Shown one piece after another: positions 34,767 through 44,027 of a DNA stretch of 44,036 nt. The DNA is from an uncultured Opitutia bacterium. GTDB taxonomy: Bacteria; Verrucomicrobiota; Verrucomicrobiia; Opitutales; Opitutaceae. How positions within the stretch are numbered: the first letter of the stretch is position 1; the number at the start of each line of letters is the position of its first letter. The stretch covers positions 1-44,036 of the forward strand of contig CAIONS010000032.1 of NCBI GenBank assembly GCA_903859715.1. Reading direction: 5' to 3'. Below the pieces are notes generated by a model, which was given only the letters and a program-made list of their open reading frames with translations, was not told the origin of the DNA and did not search any database. The position numbers and the translations under genes are program-made.

Positions 34767-35932
34767 CGCTGCCGCTGATCGTCCATCTCGATGCCGACGC
34801 GTTCTTCGTGTCGTGCGAGCTGGCGCTCAAGCCGGAGTTACGCGGAACCAAGTGCGCAGTGGGCGGACGGGAGCGAGGCATCATTTCGTCGGCGAGCTAT
34901 GAGGCGCGGGCCTGTGGCGTTTATACGCCGATGCCGACGACGCGGGCCATGAAGGTCTGTCCGGACCTGATCCTGCTGCCGCACACCTCGGGACTCTACG
35001 GAAAGATGTCCCGGCAAATGTTCGATCTCTGCGAAACCCTCACACCGCTCGTACAGCGCAACTCCATCGACGAGGGTTATCTCGACCTGCAGCCCTGTGG
35101 TTTCACGACGACGGCTGAAATCGAGACGCGGATGAAAGCGCTGCAGCTGCGGATCTGGCAGGAACTCCAGGTGCCGACCTCCTTCGGGATCGCGACCAAC
35201 AAACTCGTGGCGCAGATCGCGTCAAAGCTGAGGAAACCTCGCGGGTTCGTCGTCGTGCCGCCCGGGACGGAGACGGAGTTCCTGGCGCCGCTGCCGGTCG
35301 GCAAGTTGCCGGGCGTCGGAACGAAGACGGAGGCCGAACTGCTGACCCGGCATGGGATCAAGCTCGTGCGGGACCTGACGGCGAAAAACGAGAGCGAGCT
35401 GCAGGCCATCTTCGGTTCGGGTTGGCGGGAAATGCGGGCGATGGCGATGGGGCAGGACGACCGGCCGCTGGAGCTGGAGCGCGATGACGCAAAAAGCTAT
35501 TCGCAGCAGGAAACCTTTGCGCACGACATCGCGGATTTTTCGGAAATCGAGCGCGTGGCCAAGCGGATGGTGGACGAGTTGCTGCCGAAGATCCGCGAGG
35601 ACAAGAAGCGCGTGCGTACCATGACGGTGAAGATCCGCTATCCGGATTTCACGCAAGAGTCGCACGGCCGCAGCTTGGAGACGGCGACGGACCTCGAGGC
35701 GCCGTTTTATCCGCTGGTCGCACCGCTGTTGAAAGCCGCATGGAAAAAGCGCCGGCCGCTGCGACTGGTGAGCGTGCGCTTCTCCAGCGTGGAGGAAGGC
35801 GCAGGGCAGCTGGAGATGTTTGCGCAGACCGATGAGAAGCGCCGCCGGCTGGCCGGAGTACTGGACAAGCTCAATAACCGGGGCCGCAGCGGCGTGGTTC
35901 AGCACGGGCACCAGCTCGGCGGGAAGGAGTGA
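34763..35932 (+). CDS. dinB: DNA polymerase IV (Y-family)
   Basis: The 389-aa translesion polymerase has [16 protein letters not shown] with catalytic acidic residues near the N-terminus and [10 protein letters not shown] (about residues 100-109) with the other catalytic pair. The helix-hairpin-helix [13 protein letters not shown] (about 180) and the little-finger domain follow. Near the C-terminus, QLEMF is a beta-clamp binding motif (QLxLF type). The ATG at 34763 overlaps the uvrA stop by 4 nt, so translation is coupled. This ties error-prone synthesis to excision repair. Confidence 0.95.
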   Translation: MTLPLIVHLDADAFFVSCELALKPELRGTKCAVGGRERGIISSASYEARACGVYTPMPTTRAMKVCPDLILLPHTSGLYGKMSRQMFDLCETLTPLVQRNSIDEGYLDLQPCGFTTTAEIETRMKALQLRIWQELQVPTSFGIATNKLVAQIASKLRKPRGFVVVPPGTETEFLAPLPVGKLPGVGTKTEAELLTRHGIKLVRDLTAKNESELQAIFGSGWREMRAMAMGQDDRPLELERDDAKSYSQQETFAHDIADFSEIERVAKRMVDELLPKIREDKKRVRTMTVKIRYPDFTQESHGRSLETATDLEAPFYPLVAPLLKAAWKKRRPLRLVSVRFSSVEEGAGQLEMFAQTDEKRRRLAGVLDKLNNRGRSGVVQHGHQLGGKE

Positions 35933-36035
35933 TCGAGACTTTTAAAGTGCGACGACGCCAAGCGCACTAAGACGAACCCAACCGAGGCGAATAGGCTTGG
36001 TGCGATGGCTAAATTCCCCTGCATTGGCCGCACAC

Positions 36036-36833
36036 ATGGCTTCGCCTGAAATCACCGCCCGCAGTGCCGCCGCCCAGCGGGCCGTTCTCGCGCAGACGGA
36101 ATTGTTTCACCGCGAATTCGGGCGCGCCAAGAGCGAATGGAAGTCCGACGGCACGCGGGTGACAGCGGTGGACATCGCGATCTCGGAAGGAATCATACGT
36201 GAGCTGCTCGCGCAGTTTCCTGATGACGATGCCTTCAGCGAGGAGCTGACGCAGGCAGACAAACCGATCCCGCTGATAAAGCGGTTTGCGTGGATTCTCG
36301 ATCCGATCGACGGCACGAACAATTACGCGCTGGGCATCGCGAATTGCGCGATCTCGCTCGGCCTGCTGGAGCATGGGCTGCCGGTCTATGGTGTGGTCTA
36401 TGATTTGGCGCGCAGGCGGCTGGTCCATGGCGGGCCCGGGCTGGGGCTGTTTGACGGGGATCGCGCGGCGCAGGTGAGCGCGGCACTGCCGACTGCGCAG
36501 TCGGTGGTCGGGTTTCACAGTCCCTACGACAAGCGTTCCGCGCCGCACGCGCAGGCGCTGGTGGAGAATTTCAAGATCCGCGGGCTCGGCAGCAGCACGC
36601 TGCACCTCGCCTATGTCGCGATCGGCATTCTCGACGGCACGGTGGACCACAACGTGAAGATCTGGGACATCGCGGCCGCCGTGCCGCTTTGCCTCGCGGG
36701 TGGGGGACAGGTCGAGTTTCTCAACGGCGAGCAATTCCCGCTTCGCCAGTTCGACCTGAACATGAAGCGGATCATGTACGTCGCTGGCAATGCGGCGATG
36801 TGCGCGAAGCTGCGGAGCGTGCTGAAGATGTAG
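36036..36833 (+). CDS. Inositol-monophosphatase-family phosphatase
   Basis: The 265-aa Mg-dependent phosphatase has motif 1 FSEEL (metal-binding Glu), WILDPIDGTNNYALGI (motif with the two metal-binding Asp) and KIWDIAAAVPLCLAGGG (C-terminal metal Asp). Substrates could be inositol phosphates, histidinol phosphate (HisN type) or PAP; the motifs do not decide. The ATG at 36036 is used; the upstream in-frame TTG at 35997 adds residues with no family match. The stop TAG (36831-36833) is the first three bases of a family D repeat. The 35933-36035 gap shows nothing clear. Confidence 0.9.
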   Translation: MASPEITARSAAAQRAVLAQTELFHREFGRAKSEWKSDGTRVTAVDIAISEGIIRELLAQFPDDDAFSEELTQADKPIPLIKRFAWILDPIDGTNNYALGIANCAISLGLLEHGLPVYGVVYDLARRRLVHGGPGLGLFDGDRAAQVSAALPTAQSVVGFHSPYDKRSAPHAQALVENFKIRGLGSSTLHLAYVAIGILDGTVDHNVKIWDIAAAVPLCLAGGGQVEFLNGEQFPLRQFDLNMKRIMYVAGNAAMCAKLRSVLKM

Positions 36834-36928
36834 GGCGGGGTCGCTGACCCCGCCGAGCTTGCGCAGACGGCTCATCCGGAGGATTCGCCCGGCCTTCCCA
36901 AAACGGCGGGGTCGGCGGCCCCGCCCTA
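36831..36928. repeat. Dispersed inverted-repeat element, family D, copy 2
   Basis: TAGGGCGGGGTCGCTGACCC (36831-36850, arm to 36854) is matched by its reverse complement at 36905-36928 with two mismatches in 24. The 50-nt centre contains the 25-nt segment at 36866-36890 that recurs identically at 6656-6680. The same arms, 50-nt spacer and self-complementary ends occur at 9801-9896. The first three bases are the suhB-like stop codon. Confidence 0.8.
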
Positions 36929-36944
36929 CAGCAGGATACCGAGC

Positions 36945-38303
36945 TTAAACCTGATACGTCTGCAGCGGCACCGGGTCGATGACCTTGATCTTCGGGGCGT
37001 TCAGTGCGAGCTGCTCGGCGAACCAGGCGCGGGCCGGCGGATCGCCATGGGTAAGGACGATGCAACGGGCCTCGGTCTGGATCGCGAACTCGAGCAGTTC
37101 CTCGCGGTCAGCGTGGCCGCTGAGCTCGAAGCGTTCGACGCGGGCCTTGACCTTGGCTTTCACGTGCGCGGTCTCGAAAATGAACGTGTCACCGGTCTTG
37201 GCGAGCAGCAGCTTGCCGCCGGGAGTGGCAGGATCGCAGTAGCCGACGAACCCGATGGTGTTGCGGGCGTGGCTGACGAGGCCGGAGGCGAGGGTGTAGC
37301 TCGGCGTCCGCTCCACCAGCATGCCGGAGCTGATGATGTAGAGGGCGTTTTGCTGCGGATCCTCGCCGGGCGTGAGCTTGCGGGGCGTCGGCTTGATCTT
37401 GAGATCCTTGATGATGCCGCGGTTGAAATTCACGTGCCGTGTCTTGCGGCTGATCTCATCGAAATAGTCGGCGAGGTCCATGCCGAGGCCGGAGGCGAAG
37501 ATGGGGCACTCGACCAGGCGGCCAAATTTCCGGGCATCATGGATGACCGAGAGAATTTCCTGCATGCGGCCGAGGGCGAACACGGGAATGAGGAAGGAAC
37601 CGCCGCGCTTGATCGTGTCGTTGATGCTCTCGATCAGCCGGGCGATCTCGTTGACGCGCTCCTTGCCGAGCGGGCGCTCGGTCGTGCCGCGCGTAGTCTC
37701 CATCACCAGGGTATCGAAATGGCCCGAGGGAAATTTCGCACCGGGCAGGGTGCGCTGGTTTTCGAAGAGAACGTCGCCGGTGAAGAACACCTGGCGGTGC
37801 TTGTGGTGGATCTCGACCGCGGCGGCCCCGGCGACGTGGCCGGCGGGATGAAAGATGACCTCGATCTCGTCCTTGGTGCCGCGGATTTTCTTGGCGTGAC
37901 CGAAGGGCAGGCCATGCATGCGCTTGGCACAGCGGTCGATGTCGTCGTGCGTGAAGAGTGGGTAGTCGGGGATGTCGTTCTCCTCCTTCTGGCGCATCAT
38001 CACATTGGCCGAATTATGGAGCATGCGCTCGATGAGCATCCGGCTGGACGTCGTCATGATCACGGGGGTGTCCGGGTGCTCGCGCATCACGGCCGGCAGG
38101 CTGCCGATGTGGTCAAGATGGCAGTGCGTGATGATGATCAGGTCGAGCTTCTCATTGCGAATCAGCGCGAAATCAGGGGTGGCCGCCCGGCCCGTCTTTT
38201 TGGGGTGGAGACCGCAGTCAATCAGCACGCGGACGTCGCCGAACTGGACAAAATTGGAGTTGGCGCCGATGCCGCCGTCACGGTTCAAATCAATGAGCTT
38301 CAT
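36945..38303 (-). CDS. MBL-fold / beta-CASP RNase (CPSF73-like)
   Basis: The 452-aa nuclease of the beta-CASP branch probably processes RNA in the cytoplasm. THCHLDHIG holds the HxHxDH motif (about residues 59-64). HPAGHVAGAAA, FFTGDVLFENQRTL and METTRG follow. The beta-CASP insert has IPVFALGRMQEIL. The C-terminal motifs SSGMLVERTP, ELSGHADREELLEFA and LTHGDPPA supply the remaining ligands. The same general family as the 22650-23633 gene, but a different subgroup. It is convergent with the suhB-like gene across the family D repeat. Confidence 0.9.
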   Translation of the reverse strand: MKLIDLNRDGGIGANSNFVQFGDVRVLIDCGLHPKKTGRAATPDFALIRNEKLDLIIITHCHLDHIGSLPAVMREHPDTPVIMTTSSRMLIERMLHNSANVMMRQKEENDIPDYPLFTHDDIDRCAKRMHGLPFGHAKKIRGTKDEIEVIFHPAGHVAGAAAVEIHHKHRQVFFTGDVLFENQRTLPGAKFPSGHFDTLVMETTRGTTERPLGKERVNEIARLIESINDTIKRGGSFLIPVFALGRMQEILSVIHDARKFGRLVECPIFASGLGMDLADYFDEISRKTRHVNFNRGIIKDLKIKPTPRKLTPGEDPQQNALYIISSGMLVERTPSYTLASGLVSHARNTIGFVGYCDPATPGGKLLLAKTGDTFIFETAHVKAKVKARVERFELSGHADREELLEFAIQTEARCIVLTHGDPPARAWFAEQLALNAPKIKVIDPVPLQTYQV

Positions 38304-38357
38304 TTATGTAACCTGACACTCAGAAGGAGAAAACGCCCGAGAACGAGGTTGTTTTTC

Positions 38358-38741
38358 TCAGACGAGCGGAATCGCCATGGTGAAGGCGGGCAGCAGCACA
38401 TGCACGCGGCGCCCCTGCTCATCAACGCCATGGAACGAACCGCGCGCGGTGGCATCGCAGCCGGTCACATGGTAGCTGTTGTAGGAAAACTGCTCGCCGG
38501 GTGCGAGCCGCGGGGTTTCGCCGACGATTTTATCGCCCTCGATGACCAGCTGGCTGCCATCGGCGTGCTCCACGACCCATTTGCGGCCGAGGAGCGTGAC
38601 GGTGTGGTCGGAGCCGTTCTTGATCGTGATGAAATAAACGAAGGCGTGCGGCTGGTCGGCGGGCAGGCTGGCGCCGCCATCATGATAATGGAGCTTATCC
38701 AGGCGGGCCGTGAGGCCGGGCAGTTCGCAGGAGCAGGACAC
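38358..38741 (-). CDS. apaG: ApaG domain protein
   Basis: The 127-aa fibronectin-type-III-like beta-sandwich has [20 protein letters not shown] and [20 protein letters not shown] followed by [16 protein letters not shown]. This is the ApaG pattern (VYxITIxNxS, GRxWxI, GVVGexPxLxPGexFxYxS). Family function is unsettled; ApaG was linked genetically to Co/Mg resistance. No ATG lies in this frame at the domain start; GTG at 38741 (SCSCELPGL) gives the normal length of about 125 aa. It is divergent from purH with 89 nt between starts, and 54 nt separate it from the beta-CASP gene. Confidence 0.87.
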   Translation of the reverse strand: MSCSCELPGLTARLDKLHYHDGGASLPADQPHAFVYFITIKNGSDHTVTLLGRKWVVEHADGSQLVIEGDKIVGETPRLAPGEQFSYNSYHVTGCDATARGSFHGVDEQGRRVHVLLPAFTMAIPLV

Positions 38742-38830
38742 AGCGCATAAGAGAGTCGGGAAGGGAGGATGAGCAAGAGGCTTTCGGACTTGCCGCCAAT
38801 TTGGACGGCCGCACACACTGCCCATCCCTC

Positions 38831-40378
38831 ATGGCAAAACTCGCCCTTCTCTCCGTCAGTGACAAACACGGCCTGGCCGAATTCGCCACGGTCCTGGTCA
38901 AGGAGCACGGGTACATGCTGCTTTCCACGGGTGGCACCGCCAAGCTGCTTGCCGAGAAAGGTCTCCCCGTCACCGAGGTGAGCCAGCACACCGGATTTCC
39001 CGAGATGATGGAGGGCCGCGTGAAAACGCTGCACCCCAAGATCCATGGCGGACTTCTGGCCCGGCGCGACAAGCCCGAGCATCTGGCGCAGGCGGCGGAG
39101 GCGGGCATTGCACTCATCGACCTGGTGGTGGTGAACCTTTATCCCTTCGAGGAAACCGTCGCAAAGCCGAATGTCTCATTTGAGCTCGCGATTGAGAACA
39201 TCGACATCGGTGGCCCGTCGATGCTGCGCAGTGCGGCCAAGAATCACGAGAGCGTGACGGTGGTCTGCGATCCGGGCGACTATCCGGCGGTGCTGGCGGC
39301 GATGGCGGATCCGGCCGCGCTGCATACGCTGCGGCGCAAACTGGCGTTGAAGGTATTTCAGCGGACGGGGAGCTATGACACTGCGATCTCGAAATACCTC
39401 GAAGCGCAAGCGGCCGAGCCGGATCTGGCGGCGCTATCCGGATTTCCCGAAGGCCTTACACTCAGCTACAAAAAGGCGCAGCGGCTCCGCTATGGCGAGA
39501 ATCCCCACCAGCAGGCGGCGCTGTACGGGACGTTTCACGAGCACTACCAGCAGCTACAGGGCAAGGAACTCAGCTATAACAACATTTTGGACATCACGTC
39601 GGCGACCTATCTCATCGGCGAATTTGAACGGCCGACGGTCGCAATCCTGAAGCACACGAATCCCTGCGGCGTCGCGAGTGCCGATACGCTGGAGGCGGCG
39701 TGGGAAATGGCCTTTGCGACGGACCGGCAGGCTCCCTTTGGCGGGATCATCGTCGTGAACCGCACGCTGGAAGCAGCCTTGGCGAAGACCATCGCGGAGA
39801 TTTTCACCGAGGTGATCATCGCTCCGCGTTTCAGCGACGAGGCGCTGGCGATCTTTGCGAAGAAGAAAAACCTCCGGCTGATGATTGCCAAGGAAGGCAT
39901 GGGGGCGGACTCTCTGCGTGAAATCCGATCGGTCGTGGGCGGTGTCCTGGTGCAGGACCGCGACAAGACGCTGGGCAAGGTCGCGGACTTCAAGGTCGTC
40001 ACGAAGCGGGCGCCGACACCGGAAGAGTGGGCGGGCATGATGTTCGGCTGGATCGTGGGCAAGCACGTGAAGTCGAACTCCATCGTCTATTGCCGTGGCG
40101 AACGGACGCTCGGCGTCGGCGCCGGGCAGATGGCGCGGGTGGACAGCTCGCGCATCGCGGTCTGGAAAGCGGGCGAGGCCGGGCTTGACCTGAAGGGCTC
40201 GGTCGTGGCGAGCGAGGCGTTGTTTCCCTTTGCCGACGGACTCATTGCGGCGGCGGACGCGGGTGCGACGGCGGCGATCCAGCCCGGCGGATCGGTGCGC
40301 GATGAGGAAGTCATCAAGGCGGCCGACGAACGCGGGATGGCGATGGTGTTTACCGGCATCCGCCATTTCAAACATTGA
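38831..40378 (+). CDS. purH: Bifunctional AICAR transformylase / IMP cyclohydrolase
   Basis: The 515-aa cytosolic enzyme catalyses the last two steps of IMP synthesis. The N-terminal IMP cyclohydrolase (MGS-like) domain has [29 protein letters not shown] and [19 protein letters not shown]. The C-terminal AICARFT domain has [32 protein letters not shown] and a terminal [20 protein letters not shown]. Length and order are canonical. The ATG at 38831 gives [14 protein letters not shown]. It is divergent from apaG and followed by a 111-nt gap. Confidence 0.97.
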   Translation: MAKLALLSVSDKHGLAEFATVLVKEHGYMLLSTGGTAKLLAEKGLPVTEVSQHTGFPEMMEGRVKTLHPKIHGGLLARRDKPEHLAQAAEAGIALIDLVVVNLYPFEETVAKPNVSFELAIENIDIGGPSMLRSAAKNHESVTVVCDPGDYPAVLAAMADPAALHTLRRKLALKVFQRTGSYDTAISKYLEAQAAEPDLAALSGFPEGLTLSYKKAQRLRYGENPHQQAALYGTFHEHYQQLQGKELSYNNILDITSATYLIGEFERPTVAILKHTNPCGVASADTLEAAWEMAFATDRQAPFGGIIVVNRTLEAALAKTIAEIFTEVIIAPRFSDEALAIFAKKKNLRLMIAKEGMGADSLREIRSVVGGVLVQDRDKTLGKVADFKVVTKRAPTPEEWAGMMFGWIVGKHVKSNSIVYCRGERTLGVGAGQMARVDSSRIAVWKAGEAGLDLKGSVVASEALFPFADGLIAAADAGATAAIQPGGSVRDEEVIKAADERGMAMVFTGIRHFKH

Positions 40379-40489
40379 GCCGGGGATAACGGGAACATGT
40401 TCCGCTGGCGCCGGACCTCAGGGGAGGCCAAGCCTGACCTGCCGGCACACTTGCCTCGTGGGTGTTATTGCCCGTTAACCTGACGTCCC

Positions 40490-41110
40490 ATGTTTCAGAC
40501 CCTGCTGGACTACTTCCAAGGATCGCCCCTTTCCCTCTGGGGACCGTTCGGCCTGCTGCTGCTGTGCGGGCTGGGGCTGCCGGTTCCCGAGGATGTCGTG
40601 CTGATCCTGGCCGGGGCCTTGGGCGAAATGGACGGCCGCTCCTGGATGCGGGTGAGCCTTTACATGTACGTCGGTGTGGTGGGCGGTGACTCGATGATTT
40701 TCTTTGCCGGCCGGCATCTCGGGACACGCATGCTGGCCTCAAGCTGGCTGCAGCGGATCCTGCCGCCCAAGAAACAGATCAAGGTCGAAGGCCTGATGGA
40801 ACGTTATGGATCGATGGCGCTGCTGATCGGCCGCTTCCTGCCCGGACTGCGGGCGCCAATTTTCTTCACGGCCGGTTCGATGAAAGTATCCTACCTGAAG
40901 TTCGTGTTATTCGACGGCTTTGCGGCGCTGATCAGTGTCCCGATCTTCGTTTGGCTCGGCCACTGGCTGTGGGCCCGGTTCCAGGACGACCTCGAGGAAC
41001 TGAACGAAGCGCTCGCCCGCACCCAGTCCTACTCACTGTGGTTTGCCGTCCTGCTCGCGGTGTTGACCGTCGTCTGGCTCTGGACCCGGCGGACGCGCAA
41101 GACCGCCTGA
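40490..41110 (+). CDS. DedA-family membrane protein
   Basis: The 206-aa integral membrane protein of the DedA/VTT family has GLPVPEDVVLILAGAL near the N-terminus (the conserved acidic re-entrant segment). GGDSMIFFAGRHLG and LIGRFLPGLRAPIFFTAGS follow, containing the family arginine motifs. Family members act in lipid flipping, for example undecaprenyl phosphate recycling, and in membrane homeostasis; which applies here is unknown. Multiple hydrophobic helices and a basic C-terminal tail fit. It is codirectional with purH and the M20 gene but separated from each by about 90-110 nt. Confidence 0.92.
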   Translation: MFQTLLDYFQGSPLSLWGPFGLLLLCGLGLPVPEDVVLILAGALGEMDGRSWMRVSLYMYVGVVGGDSMIFFAGRHLGTRMLASSWLQRILPPKKQIKVEGLMERYGSMALLIGRFLPGLRAPIFFTAGSMKVSYLKFVLFDGFAALISVPIFVWLGHWLWARFQDDLEELNEALARTQSYSLWFAVLLAVLTVVWLWTRRTRKTA

Positions 41111-41196
41111 TCGCGCCCGCTTCGGTCCGGCCGTATCGGAAATCCGGTGTTTTTTTGCGGTTGGCGTGACCGGCGGTTTTCCGCCAACGTGAAGGG

Positions 41197-42570
41197 ATGT
41201 TCGATCCTGTTGAAAAACTGAAGGAATTCATCCGCTTCCCGAGCGTCTCAGCCGACTCCAAGTTCAAGGACGGCATGCGCGGCGCCCAGGAATTCGTATC
41301 CGGTCTGCTCGGTTCGATGGGCTTTGCCGTCGAAGTCGTGAAGACCGACCTGCATCCCATCATTCTCGCGCACCGGGGCGGCGACGCTTCGTGGCCGCAT
41401 GTCATCATCTACGGGCACTACGACGTGCAGCCGGCGGATCCGCTCAACCTCTGGCAGTCGCCGGCGTTCGAGCCGACCATCCGGGGCAACCGGATCTACG
41501 GGCGTGGCGCCGCGGATAACAAGGGCCCGCTGATGACGCACCTGACCGCGGTCGGGCAGCTGCTGGAACAGAACCCAAACCTGCCGCTGCGGATCACGTT
41601 CCTCATCGAGGGCGAGGAAGAGATGGGCAGCCCCAGCTTTCTGCCATTCCTCGAGCGCTATAAGGACACGCTGAAGAAGGCGGATTTGGTTTTCCTGTCG
41701 GATACGGGCATACCCAATGAGAAACAGATGGTCATCACGGCCGGCCTGCGCGGATTGGTGACCTTCGAGATCGAGGCGGTCGGGCCGAAGAGCGACCTGC
41801 ATTCCGGTCTGCACGGCGGGGTATTGCTGAATCCGATCCAGGCGCTGGTGGATCTCTGCGCGACGCTTCACACGCCCGATGGAAAAGTGAACATCCCGGG
41901 CTATTACGATGACGTGCTGGACGTCGAGCCATGGGAGCGCGAGGAGCTGAAGAAACTGGGCGGCAACGAGGCGGACTATCTGAAGTTCCTCGGCATCGAG
42001 GCCTTTCACACGCCGCCGGGCCTCACGCCGTTCGAGGCGGTGCGGTTTTTCCCGACGCTGGAGTTCAATGGTTTTGGCGGCGGCTACCAGGGCGAGGGCA
42101 GCAAGACCGTCATCCCCAGCCGCGCCTTCGTGAAGATCAGCTGCCGGCTCGTGGCCAACCAGAACCCGGCGAAAATCAAGGCGCTGGTTTACAGGACGAT
42201 CGAGTCGCGCGCGCCGAAAGGAGTGAAGCTGAAGATCGTGGACGGCCACACGGGCCTGCCGTACGTCGTGGTGCCGCCGGGACGGGCCAATACGCCGAAG
42301 GACCAATCGCCCGTACTTGCGCGGGCGTTTCGCGCCACGGATGCCGCCGTGACGGAAATCTGGGGCAAGGCACCGCTGTATCTGCGCGAGGGTGGAAGTG
42401 TGCCGATCATCGGCGAGATCAAGCGCGTGCTCGGACTCGATTCCGTGATGATGGGCCTGTTCCTGCCGGAGGACAACCTGCACGCGCCGAACGAAAGCTT
42501 TAACCTCGATGTCATGAAAAAAGGCATCGAGACCTCGCGGCGAATCCTTTCGGCGATCGCGAAGAAATGA
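41197..42570 (+). CDS. M20-family dipeptidase
   Basis: The 457-aa dinuclear zinc exopeptidase resembles cytosolic nonspecific dipeptidases (CNDP/PepV-like). IIYGHYDVQPADPLNLW holds the first metal ligand and catalytic Asp (about residues 70-86). RGAADNKGPLMTHL has the bridging Asp and EGEEEMGSPSF the catalytic base and ligand. SDLHSGLHGG marks the dimerisation-domain region. The C-terminal His ligand is probably in FLPEDNLHAPNESFNLDVMK. It ends 17 nt before the bidirectional terminator. It is likely cytoplasmic because no signal peptide is visible. Confidence 0.93.
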   Translation: MFDPVEKLKEFIRFPSVSADSKFKDGMRGAQEFVSGLLGSMGFAVEVVKTDLHPIILAHRGGDASWPHVIIYGHYDVQPADPLNLWQSPAFEPTIRGNRIYGRGAADNKGPLMTHLTAVGQLLEQNPNLPLRITFLIEGEEEMGSPSFLPFLERYKDTLKKADLVFLSDTGIPNEKQMVITAGLRGLVTFEIEAVGPKSDLHSGLHGGVLLNPIQALVDLCATLHTPDGKVNIPGYYDDVLDVEPWEREELKKLGGNEADYLKFLGIEAFHTPPGLTPFEAVRFFPTLEFNGFGGGYQGEGSKTVIPSRAFVKISCRLVANQNPAKIKALVYRTIESRAPKGVKLKIVDGHTGLPYVVVPPGRANTPKDQSPVLARAFRATDAAVTEIWGKAPLYLREGGSVPIIGEIKRVLGLDSVMMGLFLPEDNLHAPNESFNLDVMKKGIETSRRILSAIAKK

Positions 42571-42587
42571 GCGGATTGTAGGGCAAT

Positions 42588-42619
42588 AAAAAAGCCCCGG
42601 TTTTCACCGGGGCTTTTTT
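42588..42619. terminator. Bidirectional intrinsic terminator between the convergent M20 and pal-like genes
   Basis: AAAAAAGCCCCGG (42588-42600) and CCGGGGCTTTTTT (42607-42619) form a perfect 13-bp stem with a 6-nt loop. A-tracts and T-tracts on both sides allow termination of both converging transcripts. Confidence 0.93.
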
Positions 42620-42638
42620 GCGGAGAAGAGGAGACGGA

Positions 42639-43196
42639 TTACTTCTTCAGAACGATGATCTCCGCGCGGCGGTCCTTCGCCATCGTGGCATCATCAGCAT
42701 TCTTGGAAGCCTCGAGGCTGCCCTTGGAGTTGGCCTCGACCTTGTCGGCGGCGATGCCGAGTGAGATGAGATACTTCTTCGCGGCGGTGGCGCGACGGTC
42801 ACCGAGGCTCAGATTGTACTCGTCGGTCCCGCGCCAGTCGGAGTGACCCTCGAAGAGGATGCGATACTGCGGGTTCTTGGCCAGATAGTCCTTGGCGGCC
42901 TGGATCTTGGCGCGTTCGGCGGGCTTGAGATTGGACTCGTTGAAGTCGAAATAAACCGGGGCGAGGAGGCCTTTGATCATGTCGTCCGTCTCGATGACGT
43001 TCGGATCGCGCTGGGTCAGGCCAGCCGCGTTGGGATCAAGCGCCGGGTTGACCTGCTCGGGCGTGATATTGCCGCCACCGGTGGGCCCGAGGACCGTGGA
43101 GCCCGGGTCCGGACGGACCGGCTTTTTGGCGCAGCCCGCGAGAACAAACACGGCGCTGACGATGACGAGGCAAAGTTTCTTCGAGACGTTATTCAT
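42639..43196 (-). CDS. Pal/OmpA-family peptidoglycan-associated lipoprotein
   Basis: The 185-aa protein has a signal peptide and lipobox (LCLVIVSAVFVLAGC, lipidated Cys about 21). A Gly/Pro/Asn-rich linker follows, then a C-terminal OmpA domain (about residues 78-185). VYFDFNESNLKPAERAKI is the strand opening of that domain. FEGHSDWRGTDEYNLSLGDR followed by RATAAKKYL holds the peptidoglycan-binding Asp and Arg. It anchors the outer membrane to peptidoglycan. No tolB or tolQRA genes are adjacent, so the symbol pal is not assigned. It has its own convergent terminator. Confidence 0.9.
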   Translation of the reverse strand: MNNVSKKLCLVIVSAVFVLAGCAKKPVRPDPGSTVLGPTGGGNITPEQVNPALDPNAAGLTQRDPNVIETDDMIKGLLAPVYFDFNESNLKPAERAKIQAAKDYLAKNPQYRILFEGHSDWRGTDEYNLSLGDRRATAAKKYLISLGIAADKVEANSKGSLEASKNADDATMAKDRRAEIIVLKK

Positions 43197-43257
43197 GGAG
43201 GTGGTCAAGGTGGTCGGCGGAAAATCTATTGGGCAACCTGATTGCCGCGGCAAGGCT

Positions 43258-43905
43258 TTACTGCGCTTTCTTCTGCTCGATCAGGCCGACCTCAAGGGCA
43301 TAGCGGGTCAGGCTGGCGACGTCGTGCAGGTTCAGTTTGCGCATGAGGTTCGTCCGGTGGTTGTCCACCGTCTTGATGCTGATGCCGAGCTTGGCGGCGA
43401 TCTCCCGGGTGCTGTGGCTCTCGGCGACCAATTGGAGAATCTCCCGCTCGCGGTCGGTGAGGAAATCGGAGGCGCTGCTGGCGTCGGGGTTGGCCACGAC
43501 ATCACGGAGCAGGGCGGCGACGGCCGGGCCGAAATACGTGCCGCCATTGGCGACAGTCTCGAGGCCTTTCTTGAATTCGAGGAGTCCGGCGGTCTTCTCG
43601 ACAAAGCCATGGGCGCCGGCCTCCAGCATCTCGCGGACGAGCACGGGGTTTTCGTGGCCGGAAAAGATCAGGACCCGCATGCTGGGCAGCTTCTTGGCGA
43701 TCCGGCGGAGGATATCGACCCCGTTCAGGCCGGGCAGCTTGGCATCCAGGACCAGCAGTTCGGGCTTGGTTTCGAGGCAGAGCGCCACGGCATTCTGGCC
43801 GTCGCCGCTTTCCCCCACCAACTGGTAGTTGGGATCGAGTCGGAGGATCTCCACCAGCATCTCCCGGATAGCAGTTTGGTCTTCAACAATGATAAGACGC
43901 TTCAT
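43258..43905 (-). CDS. NarL/FixJ-type response regulator
   Basis: The 215-aa protein has an N-terminal receiver domain. The acidic pocket is IIVEDQ, the phospho-acceptor is the Asp in [13 protein letters not shown] (about residue 54), and VLIFSGHEN and FVEKTAG supply the conserved Thr/Ser and Lys. A C-terminal LuxR helix-turn-helix follows (about residues 150-210, [20 protein letters not shown] then [20 protein letters not shown]). No histidine kinase gene lies in the window, so its partner and regulon are unknown. The start ATG at 43905 is clear. Confidence 0.94.
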   Translation of the reverse strand: MKRLIIVEDQTAIREMLVEILRLDPNYQLVGESGDGQNAVALCLETKPELLVLDAKLPGLNGVDILRRIAKKLPSMRVLIFSGHENPVLVREMLEAGAHGFVEKTAGLLEFKKGLETVANGGTYFGPAVAALLRDVVANPDASSASDFLTDREREILQLVAESHSTREIAAKLGISIKTVDNHRTNLMRKLNLHDVASLTRYALEVGLIEQKKAQ

Positions 43906-43952
43906 GAGGCTCGGACGCAGTTAGTGCTAAGGGAGTTGATGGATCGTAAAAG

Positions 43953-44027
43953 TGGTGGGCCGGCTGGGATTCGAACCCAGAACCAATTGCTTAAAAGGCA
44001 ACTGCTCTACCATTGAGCTACCAGCCC
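43953..44027 (-). tRNA. tRNA-Lys (anticodon TTT)
   Basis: The minus strand folds into a full cloverleaf of 75 nt including an encoded CCA. The acceptor is GGGCTGG/CCGGCCC with one G-U pair, the D-arm is GCTC/GAGC, the anticodon stem is GTTGC/GCAAT with loop CTTTTAA, and the T-arm is CTGGG-TTCGAAT-CCCAG. The anticodon TTT reads AAA/AAG. Its 3' end is 47 nt upstream of the response-regulator start. Confidence 0.97.

Noticed and set aside
40392-40403. 12-bp palindrome GGAACATGTTCC between purH and dedA
   Set aside because: The spacing does not match the known Gram-positive LexA box and it is distant from the dedA start. Too short alone to call an operator.
42973-44016. 347-codon plus-strand frame ending in GGPAGIRTQNQLL
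   Set aside because: It is antisense to the pal-like and response-regulator genes. The terminal peptide is the well-known artefact of translating a tRNA gene in reverse.
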